Origin: Annona cherimola
Taxonomy: Eukaryota; Streptophyta; Magnoliopsida; Magnoliales; Annonaceae
Direction: 5' to 3'
Assembly: GCA_030490835.1 (NCBI GenBank)
Contig: CM059975.1
Location: 34,194,133 to 34,258,132, forward strand
DNA: 64,000 bases
Below, one piece after another: positions 31,901-42,765 of the stretch. Both the position numbers and the translations under genes were made by a program. Each line of letters begins with the position of its first letter. Position 1 is the stretch's first letter. Under the pieces are notes generated by a model. The model made no database searches. It was not told the origin of the DNA and worked only from the letters and a program-made list of their open reading frames with translations.

Positions 31901-34709
31901 CGCATAGAAAGAAAATGATATTTTAGAAAGTTTGCTTGCTTACCTGAGATCGCCATAATCCCTTTTCCTTCCATTCTTTTCCTTGCCTACATGAACATAG
32001 TATGATTTTTCATATATTTCTTGTCATTGCATTCCATTTATTTTTTCAACCCATTTTCATTAACATATATCCTTCATTTGTCTTCTCAAGTCATTAAACA
32101 TAAATAACACATTTTTATGCATTTCATTGACTAATACATAACATATATAACCCCATAAATAGGGTATCCATTCAACCATATAAAATGCATCCATTGACTA
32201 TCATACATAGGTTCATTAACCTTCATTTAACCATCTTTTACGTTTTTTCCAAAATTCATACATCGGTGCTCGTTCCGAGCGCCCGTTATGACCTTAGGCT
32301 TCATTACATAATTCCAAAATTGGAAATTAACTTCATGAAGTTCTAAACAGATATATATTCATAAAATATATTATATTTTCATGCATTTTTGTACAAAAGT
32401 AAATTTCACAAGTTATTGATCACCCTTGCATATCTGTTCTTTCATATATGCCCATTAGGCAACATATACATAATGGATTTCATAAACTTTTCTAAGTCAG
32501 AGGTTTAATCCATATTTCAGCGGTTTAATTACCCTTAATTACCGCTGCATTTAAATTATTTTTATGAGGTTTAAATCCATGTTCCATAGGTTTCCAAAAC
32601 TGTTAGTTTGGAACCCACTTTTCACCCGTTTAACGTGTCTTTTGACACATAACCTTAGGTCATTATATAAATCCGAAATTTCAGCATATAATCTCACTTT
32701 TCTTGATCCATATTTAATTATTTAACACATAAATCAATTTGGATCATTTATACATAGGTTTCATATTTCTTTTTGATTTCTTTCTCAAACTAACCACATA
32801 TGCTGAAATCAGGCGAGCTGAAATCTTAAAATATTTAATTAATATCAAATAAAGTATTTTTGATTTGAAATTTCTACCATACCTTAATAACTTCATCAAT
32901 TGACTTTAATAAAAGTTTCAGCACGAAATATTGACATTACATATTTATTTGGTCATTTTTACCTTGCTGAACAGTAAACTCTATTTCCAGATAGCCTGAA
33001 TGACGTAATTTATGGGGCCTGTTTATACCTATCAAAACCTTATTTTTAATTTTTTTCTGTGATACCCAATATTTCTTGTATGTCTTGTAAAATTTTTTGC
33101 CCGAAAATACTTGTATAAAAATTATTAAAAATAATTTTCTACAGCTGATCCTGTCACCCGTTTTACCCTGTTTGGGCTAATTTTCACAGATTTTTAATTT
33201 GCAACATACATATCCTTTTAAGCTAAAAATTTGGTCGTTCCTTAATAATACCATGAGGAGTTTTCTCAAAAATTTCATGCCAAAATTCATCCATTTACTA
33301 TTTCGACCATAATTTAGTTTTCAACATCATTTACTTTTCAGATTTGATGCATAAAAATCAAATAATCAATACTTACTTGATCAAATGAGGAATCTCTCCT
33401 TTTCCCCCTTGTTTTCCCTTGGTTTTCTCTTCTTCTTTGCTGGGAAAATCGTGGGTTTCAGCTGGTTCCCTTGGACGTTTCAACACTTAGAAAATTTTCC
33501 ACAATTTCCATCTCAACTTCACGTCACAAGGCATGCATATGGCTGGATTTTTCCCACTTGTGGGACCCACTTGTGCTGCAATTCCACACCCATTCAATGC
33601 TCCCTCATCTACCATATGAGGTGGGTGAATATGGGCCAAGTAAAATTGCAATTTTTCTTTTTACAAAATCCACAAAATCTGCATCATCTTGACCATCAAA
33701 GCTATCCATTTTTGCACGTCAACTTGTAGTTGGATTTTCCAGCGGTTTTGCATTTTTTAAAATCACCAAAACGTGGGTAATTTATGCTCCTAATTACCCT
33801 TTAATTCCTCCATAAATTTGGCATTAAGAAAAATTAATAAAATAGCTAAAACTGCCATTTTTCTGCACATTATTTCACCCTCATGCAATCTACGGTTTCA
33901 GCTGCATATCCTCCCCTTTTTGCATTTTTTAATTGCTGAAACTCTCCATTATTTGTTGGATAATTCATGGCATTATGCATTTTATTTAAATGCATAAATT
34001 CCCTCAAAAATTCCTGCAATGGACACCTCATAACTTATTTAATTCCATGTCATCAAGTCATGCACCTTTGCATTTATGATATGGTACTCTCTTGGAGCAT
34101 AAGTCAACCATAGCCACCTTTTTCTATGCAGGAACTTTCCCAACATGTCATGCTTAATCTAAGCCATTCAAAATAAATATCTCACTATTTCATTCAACCG
34201 TTTCAAATTTCAACTCAATCCGAGTTTTCTAGCTCCCGATATAGCCGTTTAAAGTTAACGGTTGAAATGAACATATACTTAAAAAAAATTCATAATTCTC
34301 ATTTCATCAAGAATTTTCATAATCTTTTTATTCCATAATACCAAGCCTAATATTAATAATCTTCATTTCAAATTTCACTTGAATCCGCCTTTTAGGCGTT
34401 GAGTTATGAATTTTCCAATATTTTCCTTCACACTTGACAATTTCCATCTTTATTTCCATAATTCATTTTAAATCATGAAAACTGATTTTTCATGATATAA
34501 TTACACACTTAAATCACAAATAATTTATTCTAAACCCATTATCTCATTTAGGCTCAAAATGCTTAATCACATCATTAATGCTAACCCATAACCCTAATTG
34601 TCATAATTAGCAAAAATCATAAAATACCTTCATAATTCCATAATTCATAAATAATCATCAAATACATGTTCAATGCATACATATGGCTTACTTGGGTTAG
34701 GGTTTCACA
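28975..34709. mobile_element. Probable solo LTR (5.7 kb) splitting the MULE transposase
   Basis: The insert begins TGTGGCGCCCCGAACC and ends GGGTTTCACA, with TATTA on both sides (28970-28974 and 34710-34714). TG...CA ends plus a 5-bp duplication fit an LTR. No gag, pol, PBS or PPT is visible in 5.7 kb, so a solo LTR (or a coding-free LARD) is the best reading. Read on the minus strand it would run TGTGAAACCC to GGCGCCACA. The body is AT-rich, with repeats of GAGACATTT(C/T)ATGTCTC near 29940-30080 and of CACAGACCGCAG or GAACCGCAGTCCG near 30700-30870. Its length is unusual for a solo LTR. Confidence 0.7.
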
Positions 34710-34714
34710 TATTA

Positions 34715-36692
34715 TATGTCTCAATTTGTAGAGTCACATAATCATGCACTTTGTACCCCTACAAAGACTCGTAAATTGCGATCACATAAAAAATTGACGG
34801 AGGACGACCTAAGTATAATCTCGTCTTTAAAAAAATCTGGAGTTGGAGTTGCGAGGTCCATTGATTTTATGATGAATGAAGCAGGCAATTCTTCTCATCT
34901 CCGGTATTCAGTAAGGGACGCTAGGAATGCTCTGCAAAGAAAGCGTCAAATTATGCACGGGAATGACGCAAATACTCTGCTGCACATGTTTCAGATAAAG
35001 AGTCGTGATGATAGTCATTTCTCCTATGAAATCCAAGTTGACGAGGATATGAGATTCACCTCATGTTTTTGGATAGATGGAAAATCAAAAGAAGACTATA
35101 TGGTATTCGGTGATGTTGTCTGTTTCAACACTATATACAAAACGAATGAGTATGATATGCCATTTGGTCCATTTGTGGGCGTCAATGACCACAAACAAAC
35201 ATGCTTATTTGGTGCAGGCTTACTTTTCAGGGAAACAATTGAAGACTTCAAGTGGTTATTCCAAACTTGGTTAGATGCAGTGGGTGGAGTTCATCCTAAG
35301 ATAATTATTACAGATCAAGATGCAGCAATAGCAACAGTATTTCCAAATACTAACAATCTGTTGTGCTTGTGGCATATTCATAAGAAATTGTCAGAGAAGT
35401 TTTCTCATATCATCCACCAACATCCTACGTTCAAGACTAAATGGAACTACTGTTTGTTTGGTACTAATAGCGAGGAAGAATTTGAGAGCACTTGACAGAC
35501 AATGATAGAAGAGTTCGAATTGCACGAGAACTCGTGGTTGTGACATATGTATGAGATTCGGCAAATATGGATTCCTACTTACACGAGAAAAGTATTTTCA
35601 ACTGGCATGCGAACCACTCAACACAGTGAGAGTATTAATGCTTTTTTCAATGGGTTTGTGTCGCGAAATTCAAATTTAATTGATTTTTCAAATGGCTATG
35701 ACAGAGCACTTGAACGGAGGCGTGAAGAGGAGGTTGATGCTGAATTCAAGACTTTCTATGGCAATCCTGAGTTAAGAACTAAATGTAGCATTGAATGTCA
35801 TATGGAAAAGGTGTATACCCGAAATATCTTCCTAGAATTTCAACGAGAAGTTGTTGAATGTATGTACTATATTGCAGAGAAGGCTGCAAGTGAAGGGGCA
35901 ATTCAACAGTGGAAGGTGTCCTTGCTAGAGGGGGAAGATGAGAGCAAGTGGAAGATCTTGACATGGAATACAGAAGAAATGGTTGCCTCATGCCCATGCC
36001 TGAAATTTGAGTCATCTGGTATTGTCTGTAGGCATATTGTCACATTGTTCCGTTTCTTAAAGATGAAAACCATTCCTCCTTATCATATTTTACCACGATG
36101 GACACAAGATGCTAAATCTCAGTTCAAACGACCATCCACAACTACAGATAATAGAGGAACACAGTCTCTTGCTGTTCGTAGTCACACATTATCCAAGTGG
36201 TGGTCTTACATTAGAAATGAAGCCTTACATAACCCAGATGCATATGAGGTTATTAGAGAGACTATGGAGAAGATGATTGTTGCGCTTTCTGCAATACCTA
36301 AGCCACCATGTCCAAAGATTGTTCGTAGGGATGAAGTTGTAGATGGAGGGTCTCCTAACGTGGTATCAAGTGATAACTTTAACCTTATAGCCCAGGGTCA
36401 AAGTGCAATTGTTGCTAATGATGCACGTGGTTGTTATGGCACAATAGGTTCACAAAGTTCTCATGCGTGTGCCATCTTGCCTGCACATGTATCACTCATA
36501 AAAGGGAGGTCTTCTAAATGCATGAAAGGACATTTAGAAGTCTCACGTTGTGGAACAAAATTTTATCATGGATGTAAAAAATTTGTTATGGGTCATGACA
36601 AAAGGAATTGCCCCTCTTTCGAGGTCCCAAGTTCAACTGATGTGTCCACTTCAGTTGGTAATAATTTCGTCACCTCTATCGGCCGAGGCTGA
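34715..36692 (+). pseudogene. MULE transposase, C-terminal part (DDE core and SWIM), broken
   Basis: It starts within the FAR1 tail (SQFVESHNHAL). A MULE catalytic core follows: GDVVCFNTIYKTNEY holds the first Asp, ITDQDAAIATVF the second, and CLWHIHKK the conserved C-x-W-H motif. Two TGA stops at 35493-35495 and 35540-35542 interrupt the frame. The second block includes STGMRTTQHSESINAFF and a SWIM zinc finger (CPCLKFESSGIVCRH). A degenerate C-x-C-x-H-x-C cluster near the end (GHDKRNC) may be a zinc knuckle. The frame ends at TGA 36690-36692. With the N-terminal part it makes an original protein of roughly 850 residues, normal for FAR1-type MULE transposases. It is not functional in this copy. 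Confidence 0.88.
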
Positions 36693-37182
36693 GGCCGAGG
36701 CCATGGTATAATTTGGTTCTCTAGCCTACATTATAGTTTCTCTTTTAGTTCGCATATTATCTCCAATTGCTAAGTACAAATGTATATTGTGTTAACTATT
36801 TTCTGCTTTTTAAAATGATAGGTGGGCATATGTGAAATGGCATCTTCAAATACTTGTATTTCAATGAAGTCTTTTGTAATAGAATATATTAGGTTTGAAC
36901 TTGTTTTAAAGAAATGGAAATCATTTTTTGTTACATATTGCTTGAGATCAATGGAATGGAATCGAATGTTGAATGTGACTGGTTTCTTGAATTTAAATAT
37001 TAAAGACTGCTTTCGCTTTTATGGAATTGAAAATTTTTACAGTTACTTGGAGTTTCAGATCAATTGAATGAAATTGCTTGTTGAATGCCATAGGTTGCTT
37101 GGAACGTTCAACTATCATAACATCAACCTACTGCCTTCTTTTCTTTTATTTGAAATATAACTGAAAGATTATAACAAAAATT
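36693..37182 (+). other. MULE internal spacer, no gene seen
   Basis: AT-rich DNA follows the transposase stop, perhaps with its 3' untranslated region. The ORF at 36822-37067 has no recognisable domain. Confidence 0.5.
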
Positions 37183-38312
37183 TTAAAAAAAACCAAATAG
37201 ATCTACATTAACAGAGTTGCAGGTTTCCATTAGGGATGTAATTGTAGAGAAGCAGCTTTGTCCACTTGTTTGAATAGTCTTGGGAGATCTGAGTCCAGTA
37301 CTGTGAATTACAGATGATGAATCCAAACTAATTGCCAGGCTTGTAATAGACCCAATTTCAGGAGGAATTGTTCCAAAGAGGCTGTTGGAGTTCAAATCAA
37401 GTAACATAAGCTTCTGTAGGTTCTTAATAGTTTCAGGCACTGATAGTTGCAGGCATTGACCCCGTTAGGAGGTTGTTGCTCAGAATGAGCTTATTCAAGT
37501 AACTGAAATTACCAAAACTCAAAGGGATTTCGCCCGTAAAGCTGCTGTGACTCAAATCCAGCTCTTTTAGATTTACCAATTCTCACTTGTCTTCTAGATT
37601 TACCAGTTCTCCTAAGTGAAATGGGATTTCTCCATTCATGTGATTATTGTGGATATCTAGCAGTCCCAAAACTGTTCTATTGACAATCTTGGCAGGCAGC
37701 TGACTGGAGAAATGCTTTGTGTACAAATTCAAGAACACAAGATTCTGCAATTCGCCAATCTCCTTCGGAATTGGACAAGAGAGTTGATTCTCTCCAAGCC
37801 TCAATCTTACCAAAGATTCGCAATTCGACAAGCTGAGGGGGAGCCCACCTGACAATGCATTGGCCAAGGGCAGAAGCTTACTTAGCTTCTTCAAACCAAA
37901 GAGCTCTTCAGGAATTGGGCCGGTAAGCCAGTTCTTGGAAAGATCAAGAGCATAAAGTTCAGCGCAGTTTCCTAATTAGGCAGATATGACACCTGATATT
38001 GTATTCCCCAAGCTCTGCAAGAACTTCAACTCACCAATTTGCCATGAAACAGACCCAGACAAGCTGTTCTTATCCAGCTGCAGAGTAGTTAAACTGGTGC
38101 AGTTGCTCAACTGCCACGGAATCGGGCCGACAATGGAATTATTTGAAAGATGGAGTTATTCCATAGCAGAGAGCTTCCCAACCTGTCCCGGGATTTCCCC
38201 AGAAATCTGATTTGAAGAGAGGTCTAGAATCACAAGTGATGAGCAGTTGGAGAGCTCGATAGGGATGGTTCCCAAAATTGGATTCCCCCAGAGCTTCTGA
38301 AACAACTTTCAC
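37183..38312 (-). pseudogene. LRR receptor kinase extracellular fragment (RGI/RGFR-like), captured
   Basis: The minus strand encodes successive 24-residue leucine-rich repeats. Recognisable pieces are GTIPIELSNCSSLVILDLSS (about 38270), IPWQLSNCTSLTTLQLDKN (about 38110), ALDLSKNWLTGPIPEELF (about 37930), NCESLVRLRLGENQL (about 37800), GELQNLVFLNLY, VLGLLDIHNNHMNGEIPFHLG (about 37630) and NLQKLMLLDLNSNSLFGTIP (about 37410). Order and wording resemble subfamily XI receptors of the RGF-insensitive group such as Arabidopsis At1g34110 (recalled, not searched). No signal peptide, membrane segment or kinase domain is present. Stops, frameshifts and a missing repeat mark it as a pseudogene fragment. 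It lies between the MULE transposase and right TIR, in antisense to the transposase, so capture by the MULE is the likely origin. Confidence 0.85.
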
Positions 38313-41300
38313 CAGCAAGGCAATGATGAAATTTCTGAGAATGAGTTTATATCAAGGGCACCATCTGAAATCCAATCTTGTTGTTGTGAATTGAAGATGG
38401 CAAGTGCTAAAAACAAAGTTGGATTAGAATCTGCTTTCCCAATACCTGCTCCTAATACTGGCACCTTTATTGACCCAAAGCAACTTGTCTTTGAACACAT
38501 AGAAGGCAACAGTGTGAAATCTACTGCTAATACTCCCGTCGAAGAAGAAAGCCAAGAGACTTATCTGGAGTTGAGGGCTGTTAGTGATGTGGCAACTTTT
38601 CAATCTTCAAAAGAACTTGCAGTTACTAAGGATTTCCAGAGACCAATTGGTATTTCTTCTGATCAACTAATCCAGTGTGAGGATTTATTACAGAGAAATG
38701 TGCTATCGAAGGAGAAGGAGATAATGCAGGAAGATGAGCTAGAGTCAAAGAAAGTTCTGCAGAACATTGAAATTTTGAATGGAGAAAAGAAGCCGAAAAG
38801 ATATTGGTTGCTGGGGAAGGAGACTTGAATCTTCAATTACTAGAGATAGATGAAGCTGATTACAGTATTTACCATGGGTCTCTTCCTTACCAGACTTCAG
38901 GCTTGTCTGCTTTGTCATTGAAGAAAAGAATGCCCCTCTGTACTGAGAAAGTTTCTGGTGATGCACTTGGTTTTCTTTCTCCTATAAGCAACGGGATGCG
39001 AGGTATCCATGATAAGTTAGCTATATCTCCTTTACAGGATAGTGGTGGGAAAAACCTGTTGAGAAGCCAGCTTTGGAGGGTAGCAGGTTCCAAACAACTT
39101 TGTTGGTCCCAAGTTTATAATAATTACCCAAGAGGGGAGGGGTGAATTAGGTATTTAAATTTTTTCACTTAAACAAAAATTTACCCCGGTTTAGTTCCGT
39201 CCCTTAATGAAATAAATGAAAAATATGAAGAGTAATAATACAATAAAAACATAAATGCAAATCACAGCAATAGGCAAGTTTTTATAGTGGTTCGGGCAAC
39301 CTCCCCTACTCCACTCTTCCAAGCTCACACCCCTTGTGACTTGGGTTCCACTATGTATTTCACAAATGCAAATAGAGCCTCAGCTCTCTTCGCTCTACGG
39401 GGCATACACAACTCACAACACAAGTAGGTGACGAGTCCCACTCGATTCACAACGCTACTTTGTTATCACTTGGTTCGAAACAGAAATATCAAACCAAGTA
39501 TCGTATACAAATAATGAATCAAATAAGGAATTCTACACTTTACAGATTGTGTAGGCAGATTTAGCTTGTAGAAGAACTTGTAGAAGAAAAGCTTTGAATA
39601 ACGTTAAAGCATGCAGCAAGTTTGAGCTTCGTTCTTCCCTTGAAATCTTGTGTTGATCACTTAATGCTTAAAGATGATGGTAGTTGAATCACAGTTAATG
39701 CTCTCGCCAACCTCTAACACGTTCACTTGAATGTATATTTATAATGGTGGAGTAAATTTGAACGTTTGGAGGTAGGTAGCGTGCATTTAATGCGCCAACG
39801 TTCAAATTTTTCGACCGTTGCGACCCAAGTCGCAGATGAAGTTGACTTCGGGTGCGACTTCAACCAAGTCGCATATTGAAGTCAACTTGGGGTGTGACTT
39901 CGATCCCCAGCAAATACCTTAAGTTCCTTCTCAAGTCGACTTGGTCCTGGACTTGACCCAAGTCGCAGGTGAAGCCGACTTCGTGTGCGACTTAACTTTC
40001 TATGTGTGCCAGTTAGAACTTGAATCTCTTGAAAGTGATCTTGTTTGCTTGATATTCTTCACATTAATTGTTCTTCCACTGATTTCTTTCATTTGGAACT
40101 CAACATGATCATCTTTTCTTGAAATCTTTAACTTCATGTCTTGAAGTTGGAGTACTTGAATCTTGGAGTTCATAGAAATGGTCCAATGTTCTGTCTTGAA
40201 AGATTAAACTTGGAATAGCTGCTTGTCTGGACTTTACATATCTTCATCTTGACTCAAGTCGAATGTCTGGGTCAACTTGGGTCCCGACTTTACTCAAGTC
40301 ACATGTGAAGTCGACTTGGGTATGCGACTTCACTTTCTGAATTCCCGATTTCAGTGCTGGAGCTTCTGGGTTCTTCGAAGTCGATACTGGAGTCGACTTG
40401 GGTCTGCGACTTCACCTAAGTCGTGGATGGAGTCAACTTGGAGTGAGACTTCGGTAACTCTTGTTCTTCAGTTTCAGCGTTGGCCATAAAATTGCATTTG
40501 AAGTCGTGTCTGGAGTCGACTTGATTTGCGACTTCACCTAAGTCGCATGCGAAGTCAACTTTGAGTGAGACTTCGACAACTCTTGCTCTTCAGTTTCAGC
40601 GCTGGCTATAAAATTCAATTTGAAGTCGCAACTGGAGTCGACTTGAGGATCGACTTGACCTAAGTCGATGCCAGAGTCGACTTGGGAATCGACTTGACCT
40701 ATCAGACTTCATTTTCACATTATGAAACCTTGTAAACACTTAGATAAATTGAATTAGTACCTTATTTAACTCAAATTGAGTTTGTTTAATCATCAAAACA
40801 CGATCGTTGCCTATTTTGTCAATTGTTTCCAACAAACCCGAACTAGTTAGTGAGTTTCTTCCTGCTCCATCATTGGAGGAATTCTCTGTAACTACGGATT
40901 TCCAGAAAGTGACTAATGCCCATTCTATAGTGCATGATATGGATTTATCCCTATCAGATAAGCTGGTGCAGGGGAAGGAAGCACCACAGACAGATAATGT
41001 CTTGCATGAGTAAGGAGCTCAAGTTCAGCAGAACACCGAAATTCCTAACAGGGTGGAGTGGCAGGAAGCAAAATGGAATCCCTTCCATGCCCCTTCCGAT
41101 CTATCTACTTCACGAGATAAGATAATTTCTACATCCAATGAGAAGGTTTATGGGGTGCATCAGCTGATCTATCCCCAGCAAGAAATGAAATGTTGGATTG
41201 CAAGGCACAGACAGGCATCCATAATGAATCTCTCTGTACAGAAGATGACAGAAAACATTCACAGCAAAATGAACTGCCAGGTGCAGTGGACTTCCATTTC

Positions 41301-41560
41301 CCTCTGGCTCCTATCCATACACAAAGTACATGTGTTTTTGAGTTGGTTGTTGAACCTTCTAAGACATTAATAGAAGGTCGTGGAGTTGAAGGTGCAGCAA
41401 ATGATGTTCCCATGACTTCAATGAGCATAGAATTCAGTTGTAATAGCAAAAAACCTGACAAACATTTGGAAGCTTCACATGGTGGAGTTTATTCTATTGC
41501 AATGGGTTCAGAAAGCAGTATTTCTCTCTTCAAGATTACCGGCTGGCCAACCTGGGAGGG
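38313..41560 (+). pseudogene. Unrecognised coding-like fragment in the MULE, split by a solo LTR
   Basis: Open plus-strand stretches at about 38328-38828 and 38804-39100 continue beyond the solo LTR at 40840-41011, 41053-41250 and 41190-41560 with frame changes and one stop (41010). The residue composition is acidic and Ser/Glu-rich, without a known domain. Modules look repeated before and after the LTR: ELAVTKDFQRPIG versus EFSVTTDFQKVTNA, LQNIEILNGEKK versus VQQNTEIPNRVEW, and FPIPAPN versus FPLAPIH. This suggests a host protein with long degenerate repeats. It abuts the LRR fragment directly at 38312/38313, in the opposite orientation. I cannot name it. It may be a second captured host fragment or a MULE accessory ORF. 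Confidence 0.5.
39101..40834 (-). mobile_element. Solo LTR related to the Sirevirus-like Copia element
   Basis: On the minus strand it starts TGTTGGAAACAATTGAC and ends GGGACCAACA, 1734 bp. It shares with the 14256 LTR the start, the TTTTGATGATTAA block, the end AATTCACCCCTCCCCTCTTG and the 34-bp hairpin units (for example near 39831 and 39960). No internal region is present. The flanks AACTT (39096-39100) and AACCC (40835-40839) could be a duplication altered by two C-to-T changes. It interrupts the unrecognised fragment and is more diverged from the intact element than that element's own LTRs are from each other. Confidence 0.85.
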
Positions 41561-41587
41561 GATGGCGCCGGTGAGGAAGGGATTGTC

Positions 41588-41976
41588 GCCTCACCTGAAT
41601 CACCAGCGCAGAGAGACTGGAGAGGAGGGAGACGACGCCTGCAAAGAGAGCAACGCAGCAATTTTCGGCGCAGGGAGACCGCAGAGGAGGGGGGCGACCG
41701 GAGCAGGGAGACCAGAGAGGAGAGAGGGGATCGGCGCAAAGAACCTCGACGTTGTGGAAGGATTGGAGTGCGTGGGCACCGGGAGAAAGGCAGGCACGTG
41801 GAAAATGCTCATTCGGGTAGGCTGTTTTGAAATTTTACGCTGCTCGCGGGACGCCTCTGCAATACATCCATCCGACGGCTACTTCTGATCCCGCCCAATC
41901 CACCGGCGCCCGCACAACATGCCTTTTAGCGGATGAAGTAAACAAGACTTAGCCCAGGCGCAGAGAATCATTTCTC
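41588..41976 (-). repeat. MULE right TIR
   Basis: 389 bp, inverted partner of the split left TIR. In reverse complement it runs GAGAAATGATTCTCTGCGCC, GTAGCCGTCGGATGGATG, GCATTTTCCACGTGCCTGCC, CCTCTGCGGTCTCCCTGCG and GATTCAGGTGAGGC. Plus-strand ORF 41190-41888 runs into it and is a read-through artefact. Confidence 0.92.
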
Positions 41977-42765
41977 TTAAATGAAAAAATTTTATTTTTT
42001 AAATAATTCTCGTTAAATAAATTCACTTTGATTCGCATGAGACTAGATTTTCTAGCTAAATAAATTAGAGTTGTAATTTTGTTACAAAACATATATTTTT
42101 TAATTTTTTCAGTTTTTTTATGAACATGTAAAGTTAAGCACATTTATAAAATTATGAAAATATCACTGCGTTTAAAAACAATACTTAAAAAATTCAAAAT
42201 TTGTCAAATTTGGTTTATAAATTAAATATACCTAAATTTCCGTTTTCATGAAAAAATAAAAAATATATATTTTCTGGCCGACACATGGCTGCCCCCATGC
42301 GGCAGGTTATAATAAATAAATTGAATTTTACATCGATTATCAATATCTTAAAAATGCAATATGAGGAAGTAACTTGGATTCTTCAAATCCTACAAATTTC
42401 CATCGTAAATATATTTATAATTAATATCTTCCTATATTTGAAACAAATTTATTAGGAAATTATTCTTAAAAATATTTATAATGGGAGCTTATACGGCCTC
42501 AGGCCAACCAAATTAATTTATTCAACATAAGGAACATGTTAAAAGATATTGTTAAAAATATTTCTAAAAGTATTTTCTTGTATTTTCTGTCAAGAGATAA
42601 GGAAATCAGTATTTAAAATATTTTTAGTGAGAATGAGAAAAATCTAAAAACATTAAATGAATTTATTTAATGACAGAAATAATTTTAAAAATAAAAAATT
42701 TCCCATTTAAAAGATAGTTTTCTCTTATAAAAAAAAAAGATAATTTTCTTGTACTTTTTTTAAAG
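41977..42765. other. AT-rich intergenic DNA
   Basis: Begins with the possible MULE target duplication TTAAATGAA. The rest is AT-rich, with no ORF, RNA gene or clear repeat recognised. Confidence 0.5.

Larger units (their letters stand above)
14220..41976 (+). mobile_element. Mutator-like element (MULE), about 7.6 kb before four nested insertions
   Basis: Both ends read GAGAAATGATTCTCTGCGCC inward. The inverted similarity continues for about 0.4 kb, interrupted on the left by a Copia element and a hAT element. The right TIR is 41588-41976. The left TIR is the sum of 14220-14255, 25217-25425 and 27172-27343. Between them lie a broken MULE transposase with FAR1 and SWIM domains, a reverse-oriented LRR receptor kinase fragment, and an unrecognised coding-like fragment. 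The flanks AAAAATAAA (14211-14219) and TTAAATGAA (41977-41985) agree at 6 of 9 positions and may be an old 9-bp target duplication. Long TIRs plus a FAR1-type transposase are typical of MULEs. Subtracting the four insertions and their duplications leaves about 7,570 bp. Confidence 0.85.

Noticed and set aside
28432..36692. A host FAR1/FRS transcription factor gene
   Set aside because: Domain order would fit, but it has stops, a frameshift and flanking long TIRs, so a dead MULE transposase is the simpler reading.
41536..41888. ORFs in the MULE right TIR, and the matching ORFs at 27153-27356
   Set aside because: Frames open because of the CTCC/GGTCTCC minisatellite in the TIR. The sequence is explained as terminal repeat.
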